Shown: positions 54,790 through 64,000 of the stretch, in pieces
How the letters are laid out: each line of letters begins with the position of its first letter
Position numbering within the stretch: the first letter of the stretch is position 1
Notes under the pieces: model-generated
Databases searched by the model: none
What the model was told of the DNA's origin: nothing
Seen by the model: the letters and a program-made list of their open reading frames with translations, nothing else
Assembly: GCF_017591425.1 (NCBI RefSeq)
Contig: NW_024466599.1
Coordinates: forward strand, 74,628,501-74,692,500
DNA length: 64,000 nucleotides
Source of the DNA: Ochotona curzoniae
Taxonomy: Eukaryota; Chordata; Mammalia; Lagomorpha; Ochotonidae
Direction: 5' to 3'
Translations under genes and position numbers: made by a program

Positions 54790-55757
54790 TTTAAATTATT
54801 ATCCTCATTCTATGATACAGTTCCATAGGCCCTGGGATTTCCCCTGCCCCCTCTCCCCCACTGAATTCCCCGATATTATTACTATAGCATAGCTCTTCAT
54901 AAACAGTCATAGGTCCATCATTGCGGGCATAGACCGTGGCAGGGAGTCCAGCATCCTATTGTCAAGATGCAATAGTTTCATTGGGAGTCCATCTTTGATC
55001 TGGAAGTAGAGATGCACACTGCACTGCATCCTCACATGTGGACATTAAGTCTCCATTACAGTCACCGCACATCCCTCTTAAATGAAAAGCCACAATACAA
55101 AATCAACAACAGGAAGAAAAATAGAAATTTACAACACCATGAATTTTTCAAAAGGTTTTGATAGTTCAACAGTCCTGAATTGCTGGCAATCCCGCCACTC
55201 TAATCATGATGAAATCTCTCCAGAATCCATAGTCCACATAGTCCACCTTAGTGTCTCTGTCTGCCCAGGTCTTCACTGCAAACAATTGGCTGGAGTAGCT
55301 GATCGATTCATTCTGTCCTCTGTCATGGTACCAGGCATCCTCTGGAGGCTCCAATGGACTGCCATATCCTTCATATGCACCTGGATATGCTGTCCACTGC
55401 TCCATCTGAGCCACTGAGGAGGCCCAGCTCTGACGCATCCACTCCCACAGTCAGCCCATGGAACCTGCAGTTCTCTCTGTGGTTGGGGTGCTGAGTCCAG
55501 CGGTTCAGTTGGTAGGGAATTGCCCAGGAAACCCCTTCTGAGTCCATCCCAGACCTGATTCTTTGTGAATGTTTGCCAATGCAGGGTCCAGCACAGTCTG
55601 TCACCCAAGTCAGCTTACACACGCATTGGTAGTTTACAGTTGCTGGATCAGTTCTGTCTCCAGCCCTGTGTTTTACACAACCCAATGGGTGTTGGAGCCC
55701 AGCACGATTCTGCCCACCTCATACTCGACTTTCACATAAACCATTGGGAGCTACAGT
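54790..55757 (-). mobile_element. VNTR-composite body joined to an L1-type 3' end
   Basis: Read on the minus strand, 55757 to about 55170 matches the 59790-60350 part of the full copy block by block (acagggctggagacagaactgatccagcaa, aatcaggtctgggat, cagtggctcaga, agcatatccaggtgca, tggcagtccattggagcctc, gcaattca...tatcaaaacc). It then switches at about 55165 to text like the L1 3' UTR of 7440-7830 (catggtgttgtaaatttctat, ggcttttcatttaagagg, atctctacttccagatcaaaga, aatcccagggcctatggaactg), ending in a reversed A/T-rich tail. No coding sequence. Confidence 0.7.
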
Positions 55758-55873
55758 CTAAGAAGAAACTTCGGGCTCCTGGTTCCCAGCTGCTGGTCTG
55801 TCCAGCTCCAGCTGTTATGGCTACTTGGAGACTGAATCAACAGATGGAAACTCTCTCTTCTCTGTCTCTCTGA
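55758..55873 (+). mobile_element. Old C-SINE, part 1 (split)
   Basis: aaacttcgggctcctggttcccagctgctgg, cagctgttatggctacttgg, ctctctgattc. The tail resumes at 56170-56195 (aagtgaatcttaaaaaataaataaa). Confidence 0.65.
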
Positions 55874-55875
55874 TT

Positions 55876-56168
55876 CATTTTATTGGAAAGACAGTTTTAC
55901 AGAGAAGGAGAGACAGATCTTCCATCCACTGTCGCACTTCCCAAACGCCAACAGTGGCCGGAGCTGAAGTGATCTGAAGCCAGGAAGAAGGAGCTTCTTC
56001 TGGGTCTTCCACATTGTTGCAGGGTTGCAGGGCTTTAGGTATCTTTCTGCTTTCCCAAGCATTGTAGCATGGAACAGGATAGGAAATGCAGTGGCCAGGA
56101 CACAAACCTGCTGGGGTGTAGGCACTTCCAGGTAGAGGATTAACCTGTTCAGCCATCCCATCAGCCTC
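55876..56168 (-). mobile_element. C-SINE inserted antisense in another C-SINE
   Basis: cattttattggaaagacagttttac, ccatccactgtcgcacttccc, gcttcttctgggtcttcc, ends cagccatcccatcagcctc. Splits a plus-strand copy. Confidence 0.8.
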
Positions 56169-56268
56169 TAAAGTGAATCTTAAAAAATAAATAAATGAAA
56201 ACCCAAAAGGTGCCTCCCCTTCTCTAGACCTCTTGTTTTCCTCTGTGTCACCCTGCCATGTATGTAAG

Positions 56269-56270
<2 letters not shown>

Positions 56271-56306
<36 letters not shown>
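56271..56306. repeat. (GT)n microsatellite
   Basis: Eighteen near-perfect GT units. Confidence 0.95.
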
Positions 56307-56309
<3 letters not shown>

Positions 56310-56319
56310 CACATGTAAA

Positions 56320-57180
56320 CTTGACCTGACTAGAATACTCCAAAATCCTTTAACAGAGATAGTAAGAGCAGACATCCTCATCTTGTTTGTGGTGTTGGGG
56401 GAAGGCGTTCAGTCTTTTCACCAGCATCTATGGTTTTGGCTATGGGTTTTTCATGGCAATTTCATTAGTGAGAACCAGGGGGTTCCTTTCCAGCCTGCCA
56501 TCGTGCTCGCAACTCTGGCATGCCATATCAGAATGCTGGTTGGAGTCCCAGATGCTCTGCTTCTGAGCCAGTTCCCGGGTGACATGCCTGAAAAGCCAGT
56601 CCTTGGGCCCCTTGCCCCTGTGGGAGACCAGGATGGAGTTCCCAGGTTCAGCCTGGCCCAGCCTGCTGTGTGGCCTCATGGGGAGTGTACCATCACGTGA
56701 AGATCTCTATCCTCTCTCTGTCTTCCCTCTCTCCTTTCTCTGTCGCTTGCTCGCTTTCAGAGAAAGCAAGCTTAAAAATTCCTTTCCAGACCTGGTTGAT
56801 CGAGCCGTGTTGTTTTTTGTGTTTTTATCATGTGTCGGGGATTAGATGTCTTAGCTGCTTTTTCTGCGATTCGATTTGTTCTGTTGGTGTTGGGTGTCGC
56901 ATTGGTTGCTTTCCGGGTGAATCCCATTTTCTCAGTTTGTATGACCTTTTTATATATAGACATGTGTTTTGGGGATTTGTTTTTCTGTTCTTTTATTGAG
57001 AACTTTTGTGTGTAGTGATGTCAGTCTGGAGTTCCTTACCACTCCTGTCTCTATATAGATGTGGTTTCAGAGTAGCCTTGTAAAATGGGTAAGGGATGAA
57101 TGTTCTGTCGTCTTGTGTTTGCGGCAGAGTTTGTCAAGAATTCTTTGGTATTGATTCTTGCTGAAATGTGTCATTGAGCA
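56320..57180 (-). mobile_element. Antisense L1 ORF2 fragment, interrupted
   Basis: gtaagagcagacatcctcatcttgtttg, gcgttcagtcttttcacc and ggttttggctatgggttttt are reversed L1 ORF2 text. The later part (gcgattcgatttgttctgttgg, ttattgagaacttttgtgtg, cagagtagccttgtaaaatggg) is the same frame further on. A C-SINE lies between. Confidence 0.75.
56490..56768 (+). mobile_element. Old C-SINE inside the antisense L1
   Basis: ctctggcatgccatatcagaatgctgg, ccttgggccccttgcccctgtgggagacc, cctcatggggagtgtaccatc, CT run. The A-tail is poor. Confidence 0.65.
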
Positions 57181-58059
57181 GCGGAGCCCTTTGCACCTGA
57201 GCTCTCCTGGCCAGTCGGGTTTGCTGCTGCTCTGAGCTGCCCTTCTGGACGCCCCTGAGCATATTTACTGGGAGAAACATAGCTTATTGAGACAAATAAT
57301 CATTGAGCACTTTTACAATCCTTTGTGAAGTCTAAACATCTTTACACTGTACATTTAAAAAATGAATTATGTCATTTGGAGTGGCAGTTCTTTGCCTCCA
57401 TATTTATTCAGAATATTCATTTGAGGAGTTAGAATTGTTTTTGTGAAGATTTAATTTCTAGAGAATAGACATGGTCCATAATTTAGCTTAATTATCTCAG
57501 TTACAAGTTTGGGCTTCCCATAATTTTCACATAGGTAAATTAAGTGCCATCGATTTCATATTGAACCATTAGTTATTTCAAAAACTGGTTTTTCCATACT
57601 GCTTGCTAGTTGCTAAAATCATAATGGACAAAGGCATTTATGAAATGTCTTTAAGCAAAAGAATATTTAAGGCTTTAAACAACTCTTTTTCATATATTAA
57701 AATACCTTCAGCACACACATGGTGACTCATTCTAGAATATCTTTCTAACATTTAGACACTGTGGGGCACATCCCATAGCTGAGGGATACATTACCTTTCG
57801 GTTAGGTAGTAACAGATTTTTGACAATATATGGAGTTCTGGCTCTCAAAAAGACACAGTTGTAAAATATGAGTGATGGTACTTTAGACTTCTCTTAGGTT
57901 AAGTGATGAAATAATGAATTAATATGAAAGAGTATCCAGTTGTTCTTCTAAGTGTGTAACTTCTCTTAAAATAAAGTTGGATTTCTTGTGAGGAGTGTAA
58001 GTACAGCATATGTAGAACCTTGCTGTTAGGTTGGTTTTTCCTTTTTTGTAAGTCCACTG
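57181..58059. other. Intron 2 unique-looking sequence
   Basis: AT-rich, repeat-poor, no exon. Confidence 0.4.
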
Positions 58060-58230
58060 TAAGCGAAGTGAAGTAGAACAGTGCAGGCTTTGAAACGGGA
58101 TTTCTTGCAGTGTCACTTAACTGGCACAGCAACATCAGGCGAGTCGCAGCTCTCTATCCGTTCCTTAACTTTCTCATTCCTAAAACAATGATACCTGCTG
58201 GCCTAGCTCAGAGTATAACTGAGGAGCAGG
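58060..58230 (+). mobile_element. Diverged MIR
   Basis: gaacagtgcaggctttgaaacgg, ttaactggcacagcaacatcagg, tccttaactttctcattcctaaaacaatgatacctg. Confidence 0.6.
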
Positions 58231-58571
58231 GCATGAATGCAATATGCTGTTTTTTTGACTGCTATTAATAGTAATAAAAATAATCATTTACTGTAACTGG
58301 AATAATTTAGTAGTTCTCCAATGGCCTTCATTGCAGATATTCTCCATGCCGCCTGAGGTTGAATATTGGACAGAATTATCTAAAATAATGTTGAGTACGC
58401 TGATGCATCATTGATTGACTGATGCCATGGCTCCTGTAGGTTGTTGTTAGGTCACACCTAGTTCGTTATCTAAAAACACACGTGAAGCCGAGTGTTAGCC
58501 ATTGCCTTGCAATCTCTGACAGTTCTGTAGTGTTAGAGTTTGCTGCCATGAAACTATTCTCATTTTTAAAT

Positions 58572-58583
58572 ATTAAGCCAACC
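58572..58583. repeat. Target-site duplication, left copy
   Basis: attaagccaacc, exact copy of 60569-60580. It follows tttttaaat, a good L1-endonuclease target. Confidence 0.85.
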
Positions 58584-60568
58584 CCAGTCCAGCTGGCGGC
58601 GGCAGGGGTGGCTCTGGGCTGGGCCTGCCTGGGGCCACCTGGATTCCATGTGCTCTGCAGGAGCCACACGTGGCCTCAGAGGCCATGTTAGCTAAGGGGT
58701 CCTTTTGCCTCTTGCGCCCGCCCAGCTGGCGGCAGAGGGGTGGCCCATGGACCCACCAGTGTGCATGAGATCTGGCATTGGGAGAGGTTCTGATGGGGGA
58801 GCTTGTCAACTGCCCTGTTGGGACACAGTCCCTGTAGGTGAGTGCAAGAACCAAGACAGGAAACAGCCCAGACCAGGTCAGGGAACGGTACCCACTGGCA
58901 AATATTTGGCTCAGGTCTGGGGCTAGCCAGGCTAGGCCAGTTCATATCACCTGCTGGCAAATCCAAGAGCCATAATGGTGTGTGGGTCAGGCTGCGTCAG
59001 GCCGCGATTCCAACTAGTTTATATTAGGGCTTGGACTGGGGGCTGCCTGGGTTGGGTTGGGCTAGGCTGTAGCCCTGACCAGTGTGAACTGGCAAATGCC
59101 AAGATGAAGTGGGCCATGCCAGAATGGGCCACAGCACCCAACCAGCACACATGAGATCCATGTCGGGGGAGGGAGGGAGTGAACGTAGTAGGGGGCTGCA
59201 TGGGGGCTTCCCTGCTGGACCACTACTCCCATTGGTGATTGTCAGAGCTGGAATTAGAGGCAGACCATGCTGGGCAGGCTTATAATTACCTGTTGGCCTC
59301 ATGTGGGCTGGATCAGGGGAAAGCCATGCTGCACCAACTGTTCCCACTGGTGCATGCATAACCAAAATGGGAGTGAGTTAGTTGGGCTTTGCTGCAGCAT
59401 CAGCTGACAGATGCTGGCACGGCAGCCAAATTCTGTCAAACTAAACTGCAGAACCACCTAGAAAGTGCAAGTTCTGGGAGTGGGAGTGGACCTATTAGGG
59501 AAACAGTAGGCACCTCCCTTTTGGGTTGTCACTCTGACTGGTGAGCATGAGAACCAGGACTAGGGCAGGCATGGCTAGACAGAGAGTGGCACCCACCAGC
59601 ACCAGTGTGGACTGGATAGTGGGGCTGGTTGAGTTGAACTAGGCTTCAGTGCCCATTGACATGCACGAGAGCTTAATGGGATGTGGGACAGACAGAGACC
59701 AGTCTGCTGTACATACTGGCAAGCATGGGAACCACAGCAGGAGGTGGACTCAATGGGGGTTATTGTGGGTCACCCCAGCTAGGCTACAGCTCCCACTGAT
59801 TTATGTGGCCAAATGTGTGGTGGGCAAGATCGAGCTGGGCTCCCCCACCCGTTCGTTTGTGTAGAGGACAGGGCTGGAGACAGAACTGATCCAGCAATTG
59901 CAGCTAACGGTGTATGTATAAACTGATTGGGGGAACAGATTGTGCCAGACCCTGTATTGGCAAGCACACACAATAATCAGGTCTGGGATCACCTCAGATA
60001 AAATTTCTTTGGGGATCCCCCCAATGAACCACTGGACTCAGAACACCAGCCATGGAGAGAATTGTGGGTTCCATGATCTGATGAGCATGGAGTACATGTG
60101 TCAGAGCTGAACCTCCTCAGTGGCTCAGACGGAGCAGGGGACAGCATATCCAGGTGCACATGGAGGATGTGGCAGTCCATTGGAGCCTCCAGAGGATGCC
60201 TGGTACCACAACAGAGGACAGAAGACAAAACAAATCGATCAGCTACCCCAACCATGTGTTGGCAGTGAAGATCTGGGCAGACAGAGACACTTAATGTGGA
60301 CTGTGTTGGAATGGTGAGATTGGCAGCAATTCAGAAGAGTTGAACTCTCAAAACCACTTGAGCAGTGCCCTCGGAGCATGCCCCACGCAGGGGACCCTGG
60401 GATGGGTGGGAGGCTGGATGTGGCTTCTCCCCTTATCTATTCCCTCTCCCCAGATACAGGAAAGAACAAAGAGAATATGGAAATAATGGTTTTAGCCACT
60501 TTCCTCTGGCCCTTGACCCTTTGTGCCGTAATGAACTATGTAAAGATCATCAAAAATTAAGAAAAAAA
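58584..60568 (+). mobile_element. Complete SVA-like composite retroelement (VNTR, no ORF)
   Basis: 1985 bp bounded by an exact 12-bp duplication and ending in an A-rich tail (aaaaattaagaaaaaaaa), so it was inserted by target-primed reverse transcription. Four modules are visible. A GC-rich head (58584-58740) starts ccagtccagctggcggcgg and repeats cccagctggcggcag at 58722. A VNTR (about 58740-59990) follows. A unique module (about 59990-60470) contains aatgaaccactggactcag, cagtggctcagacggagc and catatccaggtgcac. The 3' end (60470-60568) has cagatacaggaaag and aactatgtaaagatcatc. No ORF, LTR termini or Pol III boxes are recognisable. It is non-autonomous by content and presumably used the L1 machinery. 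I cannot assign it to a named family. Alternatives are an L1-derived deletion product or a known lagomorph repeat I do not recall. Confidence 0.75.
58740..59990 (+). repeat. VNTR of the composite element, 60-75-bp imperfect units
   Basis: Nodes of the type (a/c)c(t/c)gg(c/t)...catgagaacc recur at about 58757, 58829, 58889, 58949, 59010, 59079, 59139, 59227, 59290, 59347, 59540, 59599, 59656, 59718 and 59796. They are separated by GGCTGGGCTAGGC-like cores. Units have diverged from each other, so the array is old relative to the insertion or was already heterogeneous in the source. Confidence 0.75.
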
Positions 60569-60580
60569 ATTAAGCCAACC
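60569..60580. repeat. Target-site duplication, right copy
   Basis: Exact copy of 58572-58583. Confidence 0.85.
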
Positions 60581-63500
60581 AACTTTGGCATCTGAGTAGA
60601 TGTAAAGGCAGAAGAGTGCAGTGACAAAAATATCAAAATTCTGTGACCCTCACATTCCTGTTTTTATTTATATTCTGAAACTGTTATTTTTGTAACAAAT
60701 TCGGTGGTACATATAAATTAAGAGGCAGTATAGCTGATGAGTCTTATTTATATATGTGTGGGAAAAATTTATCTCTGAAGATAAAATCCCATACCAAGCA
60801 AAAATAACATTTAAGCTTTTGTTGCAGTTATTGAAAAGTTATTTTTAATGTTTATCTTTTAATACGTAAGTTAAAACCAGTGTTGTTTTTTTCTCTTACT
60901 TAATATGATCAAGAATTAAGATATTTCACAACGTGTCTTGTTCAGTTAAAGGAACCCTGTGTTTCATTGTCATTTGTCATGAAAACTGTCACTGTCTAGT
61001 AACAATCTGTGTGAGAGAGGTGCTGTTTAGGAACCTGGTACATGTGACCCATCTAATCTTTATGCAGACCTAATGACTTAGGTATGCTGACAATACCAAG
61101 GCTGTACACAAACCTTTATGTATTCAAAGGCTGGGTGTGTCCTCCGCTTTCAAAGATTAATTTTTGGGGGTGACTTTTTGGAAAAACATTGTAGTCTCCT
61201 CCCCGTAGAGTTTGTTTTAGGAGCGGAACGCTCCGTGTGCAAAATGCATGGATTGACTTGGATGGGTGTTCAGCCCTGCTGGTGGCAGCCAGCGTAGTGT
61301 GTGCTGAATGGTACAGAGCGGCTCTCTTCATCATTCATGCTTGTCTCTTGCTCGCCCGTGGTGGCCCTCACCTGCCTGCCAGCCTCCTGGCAGAAGGAAC
61401 CATGCTGGCATGTGCGCGAGAACAGCCCTTGGGTGCTGTGGAGCGGCCCCTGTGCCCTTCCTGCCGAGGAGAATCCATGAGTTGTGTCAGCATTTTCCGC
61501 TCTTTATCCATCTTCTCATTGATTTCTAGGTTTGCAGCTTGATTTCAGAGGTTGAATTTGAATAGCAATCTGGGCTAATAATTAGATGAATTTTGTGTGT
61601 GGAATTTAGACCCACCTAACCTTACATGTTAATGCTTCCTTAGTCTAATAAGGCTTCTTAAAAAGCAGAAATTTGAGTGGACACAATGAAAGGGAACATG
61701 ATGAATACTGCTTTCGAGTACAAAGACTTGTCACTGTTGATAAAGATTATTTAGATTATGTCTTTTAAATAACAATAATAGACCTGTTGCAGTGTTTTTG
61801 GAAATTACTTGTCTGATTAATAAATACTTAGGTCTTTTTGTTAGACTTATGTCAGGTTACTTTTGGTTGGTAAAATATTAAATGAACCAGAAATAAATTA
61901 GACATTCTCATGTGCAGATGTTTTATGTTTGAAAATAATTTAATTTTTGCCTAGTTTCTTAAATGAAGCTGTAAGAAGCACCCTATTGCTGTTACCTGCT
62001 AAACTTGGCGGTGTTACTGTAACCATCGGATGATCTCACATGCAGTAACTCTGGGAATGCAATCATCCGGGGTGTAGGTAGTGCGCTGGAACCATCTCAC
62101 ACGCATGCCGAATATTTTGAGCATGGACCTTGATGCTGTAGTCCTCCCATGCCCTACTGCCAAGTGCCAACTGGTGTGTCAGTTGCATTTGGCCGTACCA
62201 GGGTATATTACGGTTAGGAAGAATCTGGCGTGTGGAACGTGGAGCAGGACAAAGCAGGTGCAGAAGATGCTCTGCGTCTGGAACCTGAAGAGCGGAGCTG
62301 TGGAGTGAGCACAGGAGCTGCTGCTTACGGAGCGCAGGCCCGAAGGGTGGCCAGGTAGATGGAGAGTGCATCGAAACACTGAAACACTGAACCATAGTGA
62401 TGCTAGAGCGGACAGTAGGGTACCAGTGGTGATCGCTAATCCACTTCATTTCTGGAGTCTGTTGATCCTTTCATATATACCATCAGAAATGCCTGTACTC
62501 AGAATCGTGCTGTGTACAGAATTGAAGACCACTGGGTATTTCCGTTTTCCTTTTTGAATTCATTGTGTAGTCATTATAAATCTTACGTTTGAAACGTTGA
62601 AGTAGTGTTAAATATTATGAGCATAGACTTGCATTACGAGTGTCTTTATCTGTGAATTAAAAGTTAAGTTCCATGTTACTATAGAATTTCAGGAAAAAGG
62701 CCAGCAAATTGATGTATAGCAGTGCTGAAGTCTACCAATTACTCTTTAATTGGTATTGTGGACCTCATTCTGAAACCAGAGGGTTTTATTCTCCAAAGTG
62801 TGGATATGCTGTATGAAGTTTCTCTAATTGATTTGCTGTGCCCATTCCATTTGATGTATCATTTTTCACAATATTTCATAATTTGTGCTCACTTCTAATG
62901 AACAGAGTCGTTAGGACAGGCATATCTAAGTACAACTGACAGCTAACATTAGGTGCCAGATGCAGTTTATAAAGCTACGTAGAACGATAGAGAACAGTTT
63001 AAATAAATTAGCACCTGTACATTAGTCTCACTTGCTGGTAATTTATAAGCGAATCAGTCGAGATGACATTTAGGTAAGTCATTGATCAAGTTAACAGCTG
63101 CAAGCCCACTGCCCAGCTGGGATACTTAATTAATAGAGATTGCATTCCTGACCCAGGCCTCCGCTGGGTGCAGTCTGCAGTCCCCTTTAGGTTTTGACTT
63201 AAGCTTAAGAACAGTCAACTATTTTGCCTTCACTTTAGGGAACTGTTGAATTGCCAGTATTCTAGTTAGAAGCTAAAAATGTAAAAACAAACAAACAAAA
63301 GCGAAAAAACATGTTTACTAATGGGAATTTCTTTTCTCCATGATTTATTTGAAATGGATTTTTAAGAACTCCCATTCATTCTTTTCCTGTCTTCCTCGTC
63401 AGCGCTTTTTTTGCGTTGGATTTGGGCTTAACCCTAAGTGGCATGCTGTAGCCTAAAGAATTCTCTTGCTATGAAACATATGCTCTATTTTTACTTTGGA

Positions 63501-64000
63501 AAAAAACACAGACTTTCTGTTTTTGTGTTCTTTTGGCCAGCCAGCGCATGAGGCTACACCGTACGTGTAGCAGTCTTTGTTTAATGTGACAATAGTTTTA
63601 AGCACCTAAGAACTTTGTCAAGTTAAAATCCAGTGCAGATATAGAGGGCGTTCAGGTACAATCCATGCTCTTTGTTTGCTGTTACTGTGGTCACAGTTTC
63701 TTCTGAGTAAATTTAAAACTGAGTGAGTGAGTGTCGATGACTTTAAATCAGAGAGTAAGGCCGTGGTTTTGTATTCATTTCTAGTAACCATAAGTGGATC
63801 TCAATGGCTTTTGTTGACCCTGGACCTTCTCCGGGGTCAGGTTCTTGGGCTGAGAGAGTGTCACATGGAATGCAGATGCTAAGCCACACTAACAAGAATG
63901 TTGGGCAGTATGATTTTGACGTTTCTGGTGGAGCTGAGTCCCAACTGATATATACATTTTTATTTACATGTACGTTGTGTTGTGGAAAGGTTAGATGTTT
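60581..64000. other. Intron 2 unique-looking sequence to the window end
   Basis: 3.4 kb without young repeats, the longest such stretch in the intron. No segment shows MRPS9 exon 3 similarity. 61230-61530 is GC-richer with a 101-codon open frame but no family signature. 62050-62390 may contain a decayed repeat. Confidence 0.4.

Larger units (their letters stand above)
51425..64000 (+). other. MRPS9: MRPS9 intron 2 (5' part, continues past the window)
   Basis: Starts with donor gtgagt. The expected next coding segment (human begins RAIAYLF) was not found in any frame up to 64000, so at least 12.6 kb of intron 2 is present. It contains C-SINEs, a solo LTR, two composite VNTR-family elements, an antisense L1 piece and about 3.4 kb of apparently unique sequence at its right end. 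Confidence 0.8.

Noticed and set aside
58740..59990. Possible regulatory or CRISPR-like repeat array
   Set aside because: Units abut and diverge gradually, inside a TSD-flanked retroelement; a VNTR.
61237..61542. 101-codon ORF in intron 2, considered as MRPS9 exon 3
   Set aside because: Does not contain the expected continuation of uS9m and has no matching splice phase.

Overview
This is eukaryotic nuclear DNA from a mammal, and the repeats point to a lagomorph, most probably a pika (Ochotona). The main diagnostic is a tRNA-derived SINE of about 340 bp (C-SINE). It has a ggcccggcgcggtggcgcaa head, a ggttctaatcccgg B box and an aataaatctttaaa tail, and it occurs about 40 times at every age. 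The young copies match my recollection of pika rather than rabbit C-SINEs. That genus call is an inference from memory, not a database match.

The only protein-coding gene I can support is the 5' part of MRPS9 on the plus strand (mitochondrial small-subunit ribosomal protein uS9m). A CpG-island promoter (about 37.54-38.34 kb) carries a CCAAT box, a perfect NRF1 palindrome, a GC box and a YY1-like site over the ATG. Coding exon 1 is 37922-38056 (45 codons), intron 1 is 13.2 kb, coding exon 2 is 51245-51424 (60 codons), and intron 2 runs past the right edge. The two exons join in phase 0 and give residues 1-105 of a protein of roughly 396 residues in human.

Region 1-37.5 kb is non-coding. By remembered human gene order it should be the POU3F3-MRPS9 interval. 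It holds L1/HAL1 relics, many C-SINEs, several solo LTRs, and repeat-free blocks (about 1.0-2.2, 17.0-19.1, 27.3-29.6 and 33.8-34.3 kb) that could be conserved enhancers. The 34.1-34.25 kb block has an octamer ATGCAAAT and an exact PBX-MEIS composite site.

Intron 1 and the visible part of intron 2 are dense in nested SINEs. They include four C-SINEs in alternating orientation at 42.8-44.4 kb, a double C-SINE insertion at one target site at 53.1-53.8 kb, a sense LTR 0.9 kb downstream of exon 1, and a 16-bp minisatellite.

The most unusual content is a family of ORF-less composite retroelements that I cannot place in a named family. The best copy, 58584-60568, has a GC-rich head, about 1.25 kb of imperfect 60-75-bp tandem units, a unique 3' module, an A-rich tail and a 12-bp target-site duplication, an architecture reminiscent of primate SVA. 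Related copies lie at about 3895-4230, 5030-5560, 44945-46096 (minus) and 54790-55757 (minus). The last carries an L1-type 3' end instead of the usual one. A second TSD-flanked ORF-less element (8210-9782) also ends in L1-like 3' sequence.
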